In this document: positions 10,615-19,429 of the stretch, in pieces
Layout of the letters: every line of letters starts with the position of its first letter
Numbering within the stretch: position 1 is the stretch's first letter
Assembly (NCBI RefSeq): GCF_014699075.1
Contig: NZ_JACXAB010000025.1
Location: 1 to 57,730 of the forward strand
DNA: 57,730 nucleotides
Direction of reading: 5' to 3'
Origin: Microvirga sp.
GTDB taxonomy: Bacteria; Pseudomonadota; Alphaproteobacteria; Rhizobiales; Beijerinckiaceae
Notes under the pieces: model-generated
Told to the model about the DNA's origin: nothing
The model's database searches: none
The model's input: only the letters and a program-made list of their open reading frames with translations
Made by a program: the position numbers and the translations under genes

Positions 10615-11518
10615 ACCGCTTCCTCTCCGCGAGCCAGATGCCGCCGAGCACCAGCACGAGGCCTCCTGCGTGATAGAACGCGAAGGGCTCGCCCAGCAGC
10701 ACCACGGCGAGCAGGGCGCCGAAGACCGGCACGAGATTGACGAAGAGGCCGGCCCTTGCCGGGCCGATGAGCTCCACGCCGCGCATGAAGAACACCTGCG
10801 AGAGCAGGGACGGCAGCAGGCCTACATAGAGCAGGATCAGCCATCCCTTCGCGGTGGGGAATTGCAGGTTTCCCTGCGCGGCTTCGATCCACAGAAGAGG
10901 CAGCGATGTCGTGAAGGCCACGACAGCCAGGGCGGCGAAGAAGGTCAGGCTCGCGATGGCCGGGCGATGGCGCAGGCCGAGCGTATAGCCTGCATAGAAC
11001 ACGCAGGCAATCAGGGTCCAGACGTCGCCGATGTTGAGCGCAAGCGTCCGGAGAATCTCGAAATCCGCCTTCACCGAAACCAGGATGACCCCGAGGATCG
11101 TCACGATCATGCCGATGATCTGCAGCGGGATCACACGGGCGTGGAAGAACAGCACCGTGCCCAGAAGCACGAGAACCGGAATCGAGCCCTGAAAGATCGT
11201 GAGGTTCACGGCGGTCGTATGATGGGCTGCGGCATAGAACAATGCGTTGAAGCCGGTGAAGCCGAAGGCTCCCATGAGGATCGTGAAAGCCCAGCGCTCC
11301 CTGATCTTCGGCCATTCCGCAATCACCTGGCGGCCGACGAGCGGCATCAGCACGATCACGACAATGACCCAGCGCAGGCAGGTGAGCATCATGGGCGACA
11401 CCTCGCCCACAGCCAACCGCCCGGCAATGGCATTGCCGCCCCACATCAGCGTGGTGAGGGTCAGGAGCACATAGGCCTGCCCCCATGTTCCCTTCCAAAG
11501 CGCGTGCAGGATTTTCAT
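10613..11518 (-). CDS. EamA/DMT-family membrane transporter
   Basis: The 301-residue protein has about ten hydrophobic helices in two repeated halves, the pattern of the drug/metabolite transporter superfamily. The start of each half is recognisable (LTTLMWGGNAIAGRL near the N-terminus; WTLIACVFYAGYTLGLR near residue 150), as are the Pro/Gly-rich ends of the repeats (GSIPVLVLLG; NLVPVFGALLA). Such proteins usually export amino acids or other metabolites, but the substrate cannot be told. ATG at 11518 gives the usual start, although the frame is open to 11653. It runs divergently from the amidotransferase gene. Confidence 0.85.
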   Translation of the reverse strand: MKILHALWKGTWGQAYVLLTLTTLMWGGNAIAGRLAVGEVSPMMLTCLRWVIVVIVLMPLVGRQVIAEWPKIRERWAFTILMGAFGFTGFNALFYAAAHHTTAVNLTIFQGSIPVLVLLGTVLFFHARVIPLQIIGMIVTILGVILVSVKADFEILRTLALNIGDVWTLIACVFYAGYTLGLRHRPAIASLTFFAALAVVAFTTSLPLLWIEAAQGNLQFPTAKGWLILLYVGLLPSLLSQVFFMRGVELIGPARAGLFVNLVPVFGALLAVVLLGEPFAFYHAGGLVLVLGGIWLAERKR

Positions 11519-11594
11519 ATGGGGTGGGACCTCATAACGCTTGCCGCTGTGCGCCGTTCGGCTAAACCGGCGCGACAGCAAGCGGGTGACACGC

Positions 11595-12458
11595 ATGGCC
11601 TTACGGTTTCTGGTGGTTGAGGGCAATACGCGGGGCGCAAGGGAGGCCCACAAGGAAGCCTATGGACTCACGCTCTCCGAGTCCTACGCGGAGGTGATCC
11701 AGGGGATTGCCCAGGACGCCGTCTGCGATATCGCCTTCCCGACAGATGAGGGCGCGAACCTGCCGGATGCGGCGGGGCTCGGCTCCTATGACGGCATCGT
11801 GCTCACCGGCTCCCATCTCAACATCTACGACCGCACGCCTGAGATTATCCGTCAGATCGACCTGATGCGGGCGACTTTCGCCTCCCGCACGCCGGCCTTC
11901 GGCTCCTGCTGGGGCCTGCAGGTGGCAACTGTGGCGGCAGATGGCGATGTGCAAAAGAACCCGCTCGGCCGCGAGGTCGGCGTCGCCCGTAAGATTACCG
12001 CAACGGAGGCGGGCAGGGGCCATCCGCTGCTCGATAGCCGCCCGGCCGCTTACGACGCGCCCGCGATCCATCTCGACATGGTCAGCGCCGTGCCGGCGGA
12101 CTGCACCGTGCTGGCGAGCAATGCAATCTCGCCGGTTCAAGCTGCCGAGATCCGTCGTCACGGCGGCACGTTCTGGGGCGTGCAGTACCACCCGGAGTTC
12201 TCGCTCGGCGAGCTTGCGGCGATCCTGAGCCGCCGCACCGACATTCTCGTGCGGGAGGGCTTCTGCCGCACGCCTGAGGAGGCTCTTGCCTATGCGGAGG
12301 ATCTGGCGGCGCTAGACAGGGATCCGGCGCGGTTCGATCTCGCCTGGCGCCACGGCATAGACGCGGAGGTTCTCGAACCCCACCGCCGCACCCGCGAGAT
12401 CCGCAACTTCATCGAGCACCGGGTGCGAACGGAAAAGAGCGCTCGCGGGCGGGCGTGA
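11595..12458 (+). CDS. Class I glutamine amidotransferase-like protein (GMP-synthase-type domain)
   Basis: A stand-alone glutamine amidotransferase domain of 287 residues that would release ammonia from glutamine or hydrolyse a gamma-glutamyl bond. The nucleophile is Cys105 in FGSCWGLQ and the rest of the triad is His199/Glu201 in QYHPEF, all in the right order and spacing. There is no ATP-pyrophosphatase domain, so it is not GuaA itself. Related stand-alone proteins act on gamma-glutamyl compounds or belong to amine catabolism. The C-terminal 60 residues are acidic and helical. The start ATG at 11595 begins the family sequence MALRFLVVEGN; the open frame upstream is not conserved-looking. 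True substrate unknown. Confidence 0.85.
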   Translation: MALRFLVVEGNTRGAREAHKEAYGLTLSESYAEVIQGIAQDAVCDIAFPTDEGANLPDAAGLGSYDGIVLTGSHLNIYDRTPEIIRQIDLMRATFASRTPAFGSCWGLQVATVAADGDVQKNPLGREVGVARKITATEAGRGHPLLDSRPAAYDAPAIHLDMVSAVPADCTVLASNAISPVQAAEIRRHGGTFWGVQYHPEFSLGELAAILSRRTDILVREGFCRTPEEALAYAEDLAALDRDPARFDLAWRHGIDAEVLEPHRRTREIRNFIEHRVRTEKSARGRA

Positions 12459-12463
12459 GACGG

Positions 12464-12620
12464 CAGCACTCCCTCTCCCGTGTGGGAGAGGGTCGGGGTG
12501 AGGGCAGGCCGGTGCCGGAGGAGGTGCTGCGATCTTCGTGTTGCAGCGGAGGTGGCGGTACTGGGCTGGTCGAGCGCCACACCCTCACTCCTGCCCCTCT
12601 CCCACACGGGAGAGGGGGCG
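12464..12620. repeat. Palindromic intergenic repeat, family A (second copy)
   Basis: It shares ends (ACTCCCTCTCCC / GGGAGAGGG) and interior words (TGAGGGCAGG, CGGTGCCG) with the copy at 1754-1901. It begins 6 bases after the amidotransferase stop. A short hairpin at its start (CCCTCTCCC-GTGT-GGGAGAGGG) may end that transcript. Confidence 0.75.
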
Positions 12621-12670
12621 TCACTGCACGAGGCCTGCCCCTCCGCTTCATGGTCAGTAATGACGGGAGG

Positions 12671-12763
12671 GTGTCATCCGCGGCGAGCGGAGCGAGGGAA
12701 GGGGATCCACTCACTGCGTTAAGGATTCCCTTCCCCTCCGCTGCGCTCCAGCCGGGAATGGCA
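12671..12763. repeat. Palindromic intergenic repeat, family B (second copy)
   Basis: It has the same plan as 5133-5233: GTGTCATCCGCGGC at left, GCCGGGAATGGCAC at right, and inner GGGAAGGGGATCC / GGATTCCCTTCCC arms. A few mismatches between the arms show it is drifting. Confidence 0.75.
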
Positions 12764-12797
12764 CCTGGGCTTCGCTGCCTTCGTCATCCCCACCCTC

Positions 12798-13021
12798 GTC
12801 ATCCCGGACGGGGAAAGCCGATCCGGGATCGCGTGCAGGATGGGACGCGGATCTCCCTCTCCCTGAGGGAGAGGGTTAGGGTGAGGGGTTACAGCCTCAT
12901 CCGGAGAGGACACTAACCCCTCACCCGGACCTCCGGTCCGACCTCTCCCCCTGGGAGAGATGATCCTGCGCCACTCTCGTCTTGCGATCCCGGATCTGCG
13001 CTGCGCTTCGTCCGGGATGAC
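12798..13021. repeat. Family C repeat apparently interrupted by another palindromic element
   Basis: GTCATCCCGGAC (12798-12809) and GTCCGGGATGAC (13010-13021) are the two ends of a family C element. Between them, at about 12851-12965, lies a separate palindromic element that begins ATCTCCCTCTCCC and ends GGGAGAGAT, with inner TTAGGGTGAGGGGTTA / TAACCCCTCACCC arms. The layout suggests one repeat inserted into another. No genes are seen here. Confidence 0.65.
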
Positions 13022-13052
13022 GCTCCTGGTGAAGCCGGGAGATTGCAGGTTT

Positions 13053-13096
13053 GTTCTCATTTTGTTCTTGACAATTCTCCTAACCTTGGCTATAGC
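13053..13096 (+). promoter_or_regulatory. LexA (SOS) box abutting a consensus sigma-70 promoter
   Basis: GTTC-TCATTTT-GTTC (13053-13067) matches the alphaproteobacterial LexA site GTTC-N7-GTTC exactly. It touches the -35 box TTGACA (13068-13073), which is followed by a 17-base spacer and the -10 box TATAGC (13091-13096). The arrangement is that of an SOS-repressed promoter reading toward purA. No recognised damage-response gene follows. Confidence 0.65.
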
Positions 13097-13102
13097 TAGG
13101 GA

Positions 13103-13532
13103 CATCCTCGCCCGATGAGGGGCGCGCTCGCGAGGCGTCGTAAGAGTGGGGCGAGGAGCGGTCCTGCCGCAGGCCTCGCAAGCCTGTGATCGCAGGTGGC
13201 CGATCTGGCATGCCTCCAGGTCCGCTGAAACAAACCGCGCGTGACGAGCAGCTTGGCTCTCACTTTCACCACACATCATCGAGCCGGGCTGCCCTGAACG
13301 CCACCCTCGATTGACCTGACGGCTTGAGGCCACCCGGCCTCGGGCCCGAAGGTGCTGGCTCTTTCTCAAGTCAATCTGGTTTCGCGGTCAGGAATGCCAA
13401 ACCACATTCCCGCCTTTCCGGTGCTTATGATGCGGGGATGCAGGGCTCATTCCGCCTTGACCTGAGGCGCATGATCCACCATGAGGGTTTGCAAGGTTTT
13501 TACCCAGCCCTGGCCTTGCGCCGGGGCTTTTT
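13103..13532 (+). ncRNA. Possible SOS-controlled non-coding transcript or long purA leader
   Basis: Between the promoter at 13068-13096 and the terminator at 13506-13532 about 430 bases hold no convincing gene. The only early ATG (13115) gives a 24-residue Arg/Ala-rich peptide with no ribosome site. The stretch is rich in short inverted repeats such as GCGAGG / CCTCGC. I do not recognise it as tmRNA, 4.5S, RNase P or 6S RNA by their short signature sequences. It could be a regulatory RNA ending before purA, or the leader of purA. Confidence 0.3.
13506..13532 (+). terminator. Terminator-like hairpin just upstream of purA
   Basis: AGCCCTGG (13506-13513) pairs with CCGGGGCT (13521-13528), with one G-T pair, followed by five T. 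It ends 18 bases before the purA start codon, so it either ends an upstream transcript or attenuates purA. Confidence 0.65.
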
Positions 13533-13550
13533 CATGTGAGGGTTTGAGCG

Positions 13551-14843
<1,293 letters not shown>

Positions 14844-14876
14844 CGGCGAAGCCTCGGCGGGTCATTCCGAAGAGAA

Positions 14877-16076
14877 ATGGCAGATTATTACCCCCTCATC
14901 GCCCGAGCCGTCGAAGGCCTGCCCGAGCAGAACCCCGACCAGCGGCACGCTGTCTACGAGCGTGCCCGCACGGCGCTGATCGCGCAGCTGCGCTCGCTCA
15001 ATCCTCCCCTGTCCGAGTCGGAGATCCAGAACGAGAGCCGCTCCCTGGACGAGGCCATCCACCGGGTCGAGGCGGATTATGCGCCGCCGGCCGGGCTCGA
15101 TGCCGATCACCTTTCCACCGCGCCGATCGACGAGCAGCCGGTCCGGCCAGGGCCTGAAGCTGCGCGTGGCGCAACGTCGGTCCATGGGTTGCGGGCGCCA
15201 GCCCCTCAGCCGGCTCAAGATGACGAGGTCGAAGAGTCTTATGCCGAGCCTGCGGTGGCCCGGCCCAAGATCGACAGCCGGCCTCATCCGGCCATGCAGA
15301 ACAAGGGACGCGGGCGCACCATCGTGTTCGGCTCCGTCCTGGCGCTCGTGATTGCGGCGATTGCGGCCTTCGCGTTCCTGTGGCGCGACAGGCCCGAGAA
15401 CCTCGCCCCCGAGACCCCGGTCGCGGAGGCCCCGGCGACGCCGCCGGCCGATTCAAAGATCAATGAGCGCGTGGGGGGAGGGCAGGCAACGCCCCCGGCC
15501 GCCACGCCCAACCCGGCGCCGCGCCAGGAGGCGGGCGTCGCACAGCGCGCGGTGTTCTACGAAGAGGATCCCGCCAACCCCTCGGCCCCCAAGGCACAGG
15601 TCGGGCGCGTGACGTGGCGCCTGGAGGACGTCAATCCGGGCCAGGGCCAGCCGCTGGAGCGGGCCGTGATCGCCAATATCGATATCGCGGATGCAGGGCT
15701 CACCATGAGGATGGTGCTGCGGCGTAATCTCGACACGACGCTGCCGGCTTCCCACACGGTCGAGCTCACCTTCACGACCCGCGCGGGCGATACCAACCGG
15801 GTGATCCGCGACGTGGGCCTCCTGCAGTTCAAGAGCGAGGAGGCTGCCCGCGGCACCCCAGTCGCCGGCCTGCCGGTGCCCGTGCGCGAGAACCTCTTCC
15901 TGATCGGCCTCTCCAACCTTCAGGCAGATGTGGCGCGCAACACGCAATTGTTCGTGCGCCGCAACTGGATAGACCTGCCGGTGCGGATGGCCTCCGGCCA
16001 GCGGGCCATCCTGAGCTTCGAAAAGGGCGGCTCCGGCGAACAGGTGATCAACGACGCCTTCAGCCAATGGCAGTAG
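14877..16076 (+). CDS. Membrane-anchored protein of unknown function downstream of purA
   Basis: I do not recognise a named family. The 399-residue protein has a cytoplasmic-looking N-terminal part (1-145) that starts MADYYPLIARAVEGLPEQ, is Arg/Glu-rich and likely helical, then one clear membrane segment (about 149-169, IVFGSVLALVIAAIAAFAFLW). A Pro/Ala-rich linker follows, then a probably beta-rich domain (about 215-399) ending in GEQVINDAFSQWQ. That shape suits a bitopic protein with a periplasmic C-terminal domain. It follows purA closely and is followed by a strong terminator, so the two may be co-transcribed. The ribosome site is weak (AGAGAA directly before ATG). Confidence 0.8.
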   Translation: MADYYPLIARAVEGLPEQNPDQRHAVYERARTALIAQLRSLNPPLSESEIQNESRSLDEAIHRVEADYAPPAGLDADHLSTAPIDEQPVRPGPEAARGATSVHGLRAPAPQPAQDDEVEESYAEPAVARPKIDSRPHPAMQNKGRGRTIVFGSVLALVIAAIAAFAFLWRDRPENLAPETPVAEAPATPPADSKINERVGGGQATPPAATPNPAPRQEAGVAQRAVFYEEDPANPSAPKAQVGRVTWRLEDVNPGQGQPLERAVIANIDIADAGLTMRMVLRRNLDTTLPASHTVELTFTTRAGDTNRVIRDVGLLQFKSEEAARGTPVAGLPVPVRENLFLIGLSNLQADVARNTQLFVRRNWIDLPVRMASGQRAILSFEKGGSGEQVINDAFSQWQ

Positions 16077-16098
16077 GCCGGGTTGAACGGCACTCAGC

Positions 16099-16130
16099 AA
16101 AAAGCCGCGCATGAAGCGCGGCTTTTTTAT
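16099..16130 (+). terminator. Rho-independent terminator after the purA-linked gene
   Basis: AAGCCGCGC (16102-16110) pairs perfectly with GCGCGGCTT (16116-16124), followed by a T-run. It begins about 25 bases after the stop codon. Confidence 0.9.
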
Positions 16131-16147
16131 TGAACTTGCCTTATGCA

Positions 16148-16250
16148 CGCCTAGAGCTGTTTCCACTTGCGTGGAATCATCTCTCTTCTTTGGCTTGCCG
16201 CATTTTCCAACGGCGAACCGGAGCCACTTCGCCGAAAAATGCTCTAGGCG
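16148..16250. repeat. Mosaic intergenic repeat with CGCCTAGAGC ends, overlapping the rpoH stop
   Basis: The ends CGCCTAGAGC (16148) and GCTCTAGGCG (ending 16250) are perfect inverted repeats. Inside is a hairpin pairing CGGCGAA with TTCGCCG. Elements with GCATTTTTCGGCGAAG-type arms are widespread between genes in Hyphomicrobiales. The right end supplies the TAG stop of rpoH (16244-16246) and the codon before it. Confidence 0.7.
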
Positions 16251-17134
16251 TCGGCCGACGAGGTCTCGATCTGGGTCAGGTTCTTCTTGACCGCATCCTG
16301 GATCTTCTCGAAGGCACGCACCTCGATCTGACGCACGCGCTCACGGGACACGCCGAACTCCGTGGAGAGCTCCTCCAGGGTGATCGGGTCGTCCGAGAGG
16401 CGCCGCGCCTCGAAGATGCGGCGCTCGCGCGGGTTGAGGACGGAGAGCGCGTTGCGCAGGGCCTTCAGCCGGTTCTGGCCTTCCTCCTCCTCGACGAGCA
16501 CCTGCTCCTGGCTCTGGCCTTGGTCGACGAGCCAGTCCTGCCATTCGCCGCCGCCTTCGCCCTCATCCCGCAGGGGGGCGTTGAGGGACGAGTCGCCGCC
16601 GAGCCGGCGGTTCATGTCCACCACGTCCTGCTCGGTCACGCCGAGCTGGGTGGCGATCTGCTTGACGTTGTCGGGGTGCAGGTCGCCTTCCTCGAAGGCG
16701 GAAATGCGGCCCTTGGCCTTGCGCAGATTGAAGAACAGCTTCTTCTGGTTCGCCGTGGTGCCCATCTTCACGAGGGACCAGGACCGCAGGATGTATTCTT
16801 GAATCGCCGCCTTGATCCACCACATGGCATAAGTGGCGAGGCGGAAGCCCTTGTCGGGCTCGAAGCGCTTGACGGCCTGCATCAGGCCGACATTGCCCTC
16901 CGAGACCACCTCGCCGATCGGCAGGCCATAGCCACGGTAGCCCATGGCGATCTTGGCGACCAGGCGCAGGTGGGATGTAACGAGCTTGTGGGCGGCTTCG
17001 CGATCTCCATGCTCTCGCCAGCTTTTGGCGAGCATGTATTCCTCATGCGGCTCGAGCATGGGGAAGCGACGGATCTCGTCGAGATAGCGCGAAAGGCCTC
17101 CTTCATTGGCAAGCACCGGAAGCGCTGTAGCCAT
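16244..17134 (-). CDS. rpoH: RNA polymerase sigma-32 factor RpoH
   Basis: RpoH directs RNA polymerase to heat-shock promoters. The 296-residue protein has the sigma-70 family region 2 (core binding and -10 recognition, including FRLATYAMWWIKAAIQEYI), the RpoH-specific QKKLFFNLRKAK box that marks heat-shock sigma factors, and a region 4 helix-turn-helix (SVSRERVRQIE-like: FGVSRERVRQIEVRAFEKI). The start ATG at 17134 has AAAGGAGG about eight bases upstream; the frame is open further but the extension is not family-like. It lies 188 bases after rluD in the same direction, as in many related genomes. Its last codons lie in a repeat element. Confidence 0.95.
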   Translation of the reverse strand: MATALPVLANEGGLSRYLDEIRRFPMLEPHEEYMLAKSWREHGDREAAHKLVTSHLRLVAKIAMGYRGYGLPIGEVVSEGNVGLMQAVKRFEPDKGFRLATYAMWWIKAAIQEYILRSWSLVKMGTTANQKKLFFNLRKAKGRISAFEEGDLHPDNVKQIATQLGVTEQDVVDMNRRLGGDSSLNAPLRDEGEGGGEWQDWLVDQGQSQEQVLVEEEEGQNRLKALRNALSVLNPRERRIFEARRLSDDPITLEELSTEFGVSRERVRQIEVRAFEKIQDAVKKNLTQIETSSADA

Positions 17135-17322
17135 CGTGTCTCCTCCTTTGGCTCCCTCACCGCGAGGCAAGCCTGCGGCGGCCCCCTCCCATGGCTGGCC
17201 GCCCAACCTCTTCATATAATCGGTTCGATCTCGTCCGAATAGAGGCGTCAGGCTTCAAGACGTGGTGAACGCTCCAGACTCGCAAGGGTGCCAGCGTGGC
17301 TGAATTTTGCGACCCATTGACG

Positions 17323-18318
17323 CTAAATTTCCCCCCGCAGCGCCTGGAGCAGGGCGTCCATGTCGGCCGGCATCGGACTTTCGAATTGCAGGAACTCGCC
17401 GCTGCGCGGGTGCTCGAAGCCGAGGATCGTGGCGTGGAGCGCCTGCCGGCGCAGGGCGGTGAGCGCCTCCCGCGAGCGCTCCGAGAGGCGGTTCGCCTTC
17501 GTCTTGAAGCCGGAGCCGTAGGTTGCGTCGCCTAAGAGCGGGTGCCCAAGGTGGGCCATGTGAACCCGGATCTGGTGCGTGCGTCCGGTTTCCAGTTCGC
17601 AACGGACAAGGCTCGCCAGAGGCTGTGCAGGCGATAGGCTTTCCACGAGTTCGTAATGAGTGATGGCGTAGCGGCCGCGCTCCTCGCCCACCACCACGAT
17701 CTTCTCGCGGTTGTGGGTGGAGCGGGCTAGCGCCGCCTCCACGGTTCCGCGCCGGCGCTCGGGCACGCCCCAGACGATGGCCAGATAGGCCCGCTCCAAG
17801 GGGCCCGTGCGGCCATGATCGGCGAACTGCGCCGAGAGTGCCTGATGGGCAACATCGTTCTTGGCCACCACCAGCAGGCCCGACGTATCCTTGTCGAGCC
17901 GGTGCACGATCCCCGGTCGCTTCACGCCACCGATGCCCGACAGGCTCTCGCCGCAATGGGCGATGAGCGCGTTCACCAGGGTGCCGGACTCGTGCCCCGC
18001 CGCCGGGTGGACCACGAGGCCAGGCGGCTTGTCGATGACGATCAGGTCGTCATCCTCATAGACGATCTTGAGCGCCATCGCCTCGCCGGCGGGCTCTGCC
18101 GGCACCGGCGGCGGCACGCTCAAACCGATGCGGGCACCGCCTGCCACCTTGCGGTTGGGGTCCAGCGCCGGCGCGCCGTCGACGGTTACCTGACCATCAC
18201 GGATCAGCGCCTGGAGGCGGCTGCGCGACAGGTCTCCCTGGAGCCGCGCCAGCACGCGATCGAGCCGCTCGGGCGCCAGCCCATCCTCCAACATCCATTC
18301 GTGCTGCGTCGCGTCCAC
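17323..18318 (-). CDS. rluD: 23S rRNA pseudouridine synthase, RluD family
   Basis: This enzyme isomerises uridines to pseudouridine in 23S rRNA (in E. coli RluD, positions in the helix 69 loop). The 331-residue protein has an N-terminal S4 RNA-binding domain (LSRSRLQALIRDGQVTVDG) and the catalytic motif HRLDKDTSGLLVVAK with the essential Asp142, followed by the conserved GRTHQIRVHMAHLGHPLLGD. The start is GTG with GAGGA four bases before it. The exact rRNA target, RluD versus RluC type, is inferred from overall layout and length. It is upstream of rpoH and divergent from tRNA-Glu. Confidence 0.9.
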   Translation of the reverse strand: MDATQHEWMLEDGLAPERLDRVLARLQGDLSRSRLQALIRDGQVTVDGAPALDPNRKVAGGARIGLSVPPPVPAEPAGEAMALKIVYEDDDLIVIDKPPGLVVHPAAGHESGTLVNALIAHCGESLSGIGGVKRPGIVHRLDKDTSGLLVVAKNDVAHQALSAQFADHGRTGPLERAYLAIVWGVPERRRGTVEAALARSTHNREKIVVVGEERGRYAITHYELVESLSPAQPLASLVRCELETGRTHQIRVHMAHLGHPLLGDATYGSGFKTKANRLSERSREALTALRRQALHATILGFEHPRSGEFLQFESPMPADMDALLQALRGEI

Positions 18319-18412
18319 CGCATCCTCATTTCCGGCTGGCCTTTGCTTTTTTCAGCAAAAGGGCTTGAAGCAAATCAGAAGGGTGGTTATACGAGCGGCC
18401 TCCACCTTGCTA

Positions 18413-18488
18413 GCTCCCTTCGTCTAGCGGTCTAGGACGTCGCCCTCTCACGGCGAAAACAGGGGTTCGAGTCCCCTAGGGAGCGCCA
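18413..18488 (+). tRNA. tRNA-Glu (anticodon CTC)
   Basis: A full cloverleaf: acceptor GCTCCCT pairs with AGGGAGC, the anticodon loop CTCTCAC gives anticodon CTC at 18447-18449, the T-arm is AGGGG-TTCGAGT-CCCCT, and CCA is encoded (18486-18488). AT-richer accessory DNA with recombinase remains begins right after it, so it may have served as an integration site. Confidence 0.97.
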
Positions 18489-18559
18489 TCCCTTATTGGA
18501 TGGTCTTTGATCTGATTAGGCTTTTGCGCCTGATTGTCACAGACTCGGAATTCCATAAT

Positions 18560-19165
18560 GAAAATTGGGACAGTGGATGTTCAGAGTTCCTCCTCGATCA
18601 GCTTCGACATAAACGTTCGCCGCCGAACACGGGCTTCGCATTGCAGCCTTCTATGTCGAGAATGAGAGTGGTGCGAAGCTGACCCGTCCCGAGTTGTGCC
18701 GACTCCTGTCAGATGCGCATCCGGGCGACATCCTCCTGATCGAGCAGGTTGATCGCTTCTCCCGTCTCACCGTCTCTGACCGGCAAAAGCTGAAGGTGGA
18801 ACTGACCGCCAGAAAAGTTCGCGTTGTGGCGCTGAACTTGCCCCCATCGTGGATGATGGCGAGCCCCAAATCGGGTGATTCCACAATCCGCATGTTCGAC
18901 GCCGTCGACGGGATGATGCTGGAAATGTCGGCTGCCGTGGCCCGCAGGGACTACCAGGATCGCCGTCGGCGTCAAGCTCAAGCCAGAGCGGAAGGCCGGA
19001 GGTCTCTACAAGGGGCGCACGGAGGATACGGTCCGCAATGCAGGCATCTCAGCGATGCTGAAAGCTGGTTCGTCATGGTCGCAGATACAGGCCACTACCA
19101 GGTGTAGCCGCGCAACCGTTTTGAAGATTTCTAGATGCCTTAAAGCCAAGGAGAATGAAATGTAA
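18560..19165 (+). pseudogene. Serine recombinase (resolvase/invertase) remnant with frameshifts
   Basis: Pieces of a resolvase-type recombinase can be read in three successive frame segments. The first is LLDQLRHK near 18590. The second, from about 18616, reads FAAEHGLRIAAFYVENESG, then HPGDILLIEQVDRFSRL and MMLEMSAAVARRDYQDRRRRQAQ. The third, after about 18995, reads YKGRTEDTVRNAGISAMLKAGSSW and CSRATVLKIS, and ends TAA at 19163. These match the catalytic-domain and C-terminal helix-turn-helix parts of Tn-type serine recombinases. The N-terminal part with the catalytic serine is missing or out of frame, and at least two frameshifts are needed, so the gene is dead. It marks the left end of the accessory region beside tRNA-Glu. 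Confidence 0.85.
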
Positions 19166-19429
19166 CAAGTCGCCCTACTTCCGGAGAAGCGTATAGCTTG
19201 CTCAAATCGGGGCAGTAGATCAATGGTGCTTCATGCAAGCCAAAGACGATCTTATACATTTAAGCCCATCTCAGGAATGTTTGTCATCAACAAAAGTGAG
19301 GTGTTTCTTTGTCGCTGCAAGATTATGCGTAACAGCACGTAACATATACTAAGTTGTGATACTCCGAATGCGCATTCGATCAGGGTGCACTTCTTTGCTA
19401 CTCGGGTAGCTCTTCGAGAGGTACCTGAT

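Noticed and set aside
12719..13369. 216-codon minus-strand open frame in the pre-purA region
   Set aside because: It runs through several palindromic repeats and the LexA box region and has no family resemblance.
13103..13505. Identification of the pre-purA transcript as tmRNA, 4.5S, RNase P or 6S RNA
   Set aside because: None of the short signature sequences of the first three is present, and a 6S-type fold cannot be judged by eye.
17135..17322. Sigma-32 promoter upstream of rpoH (CTTGAA ... CTATTC)
   Set aside because: The spacing of 11 bases is too short for the known consensus.
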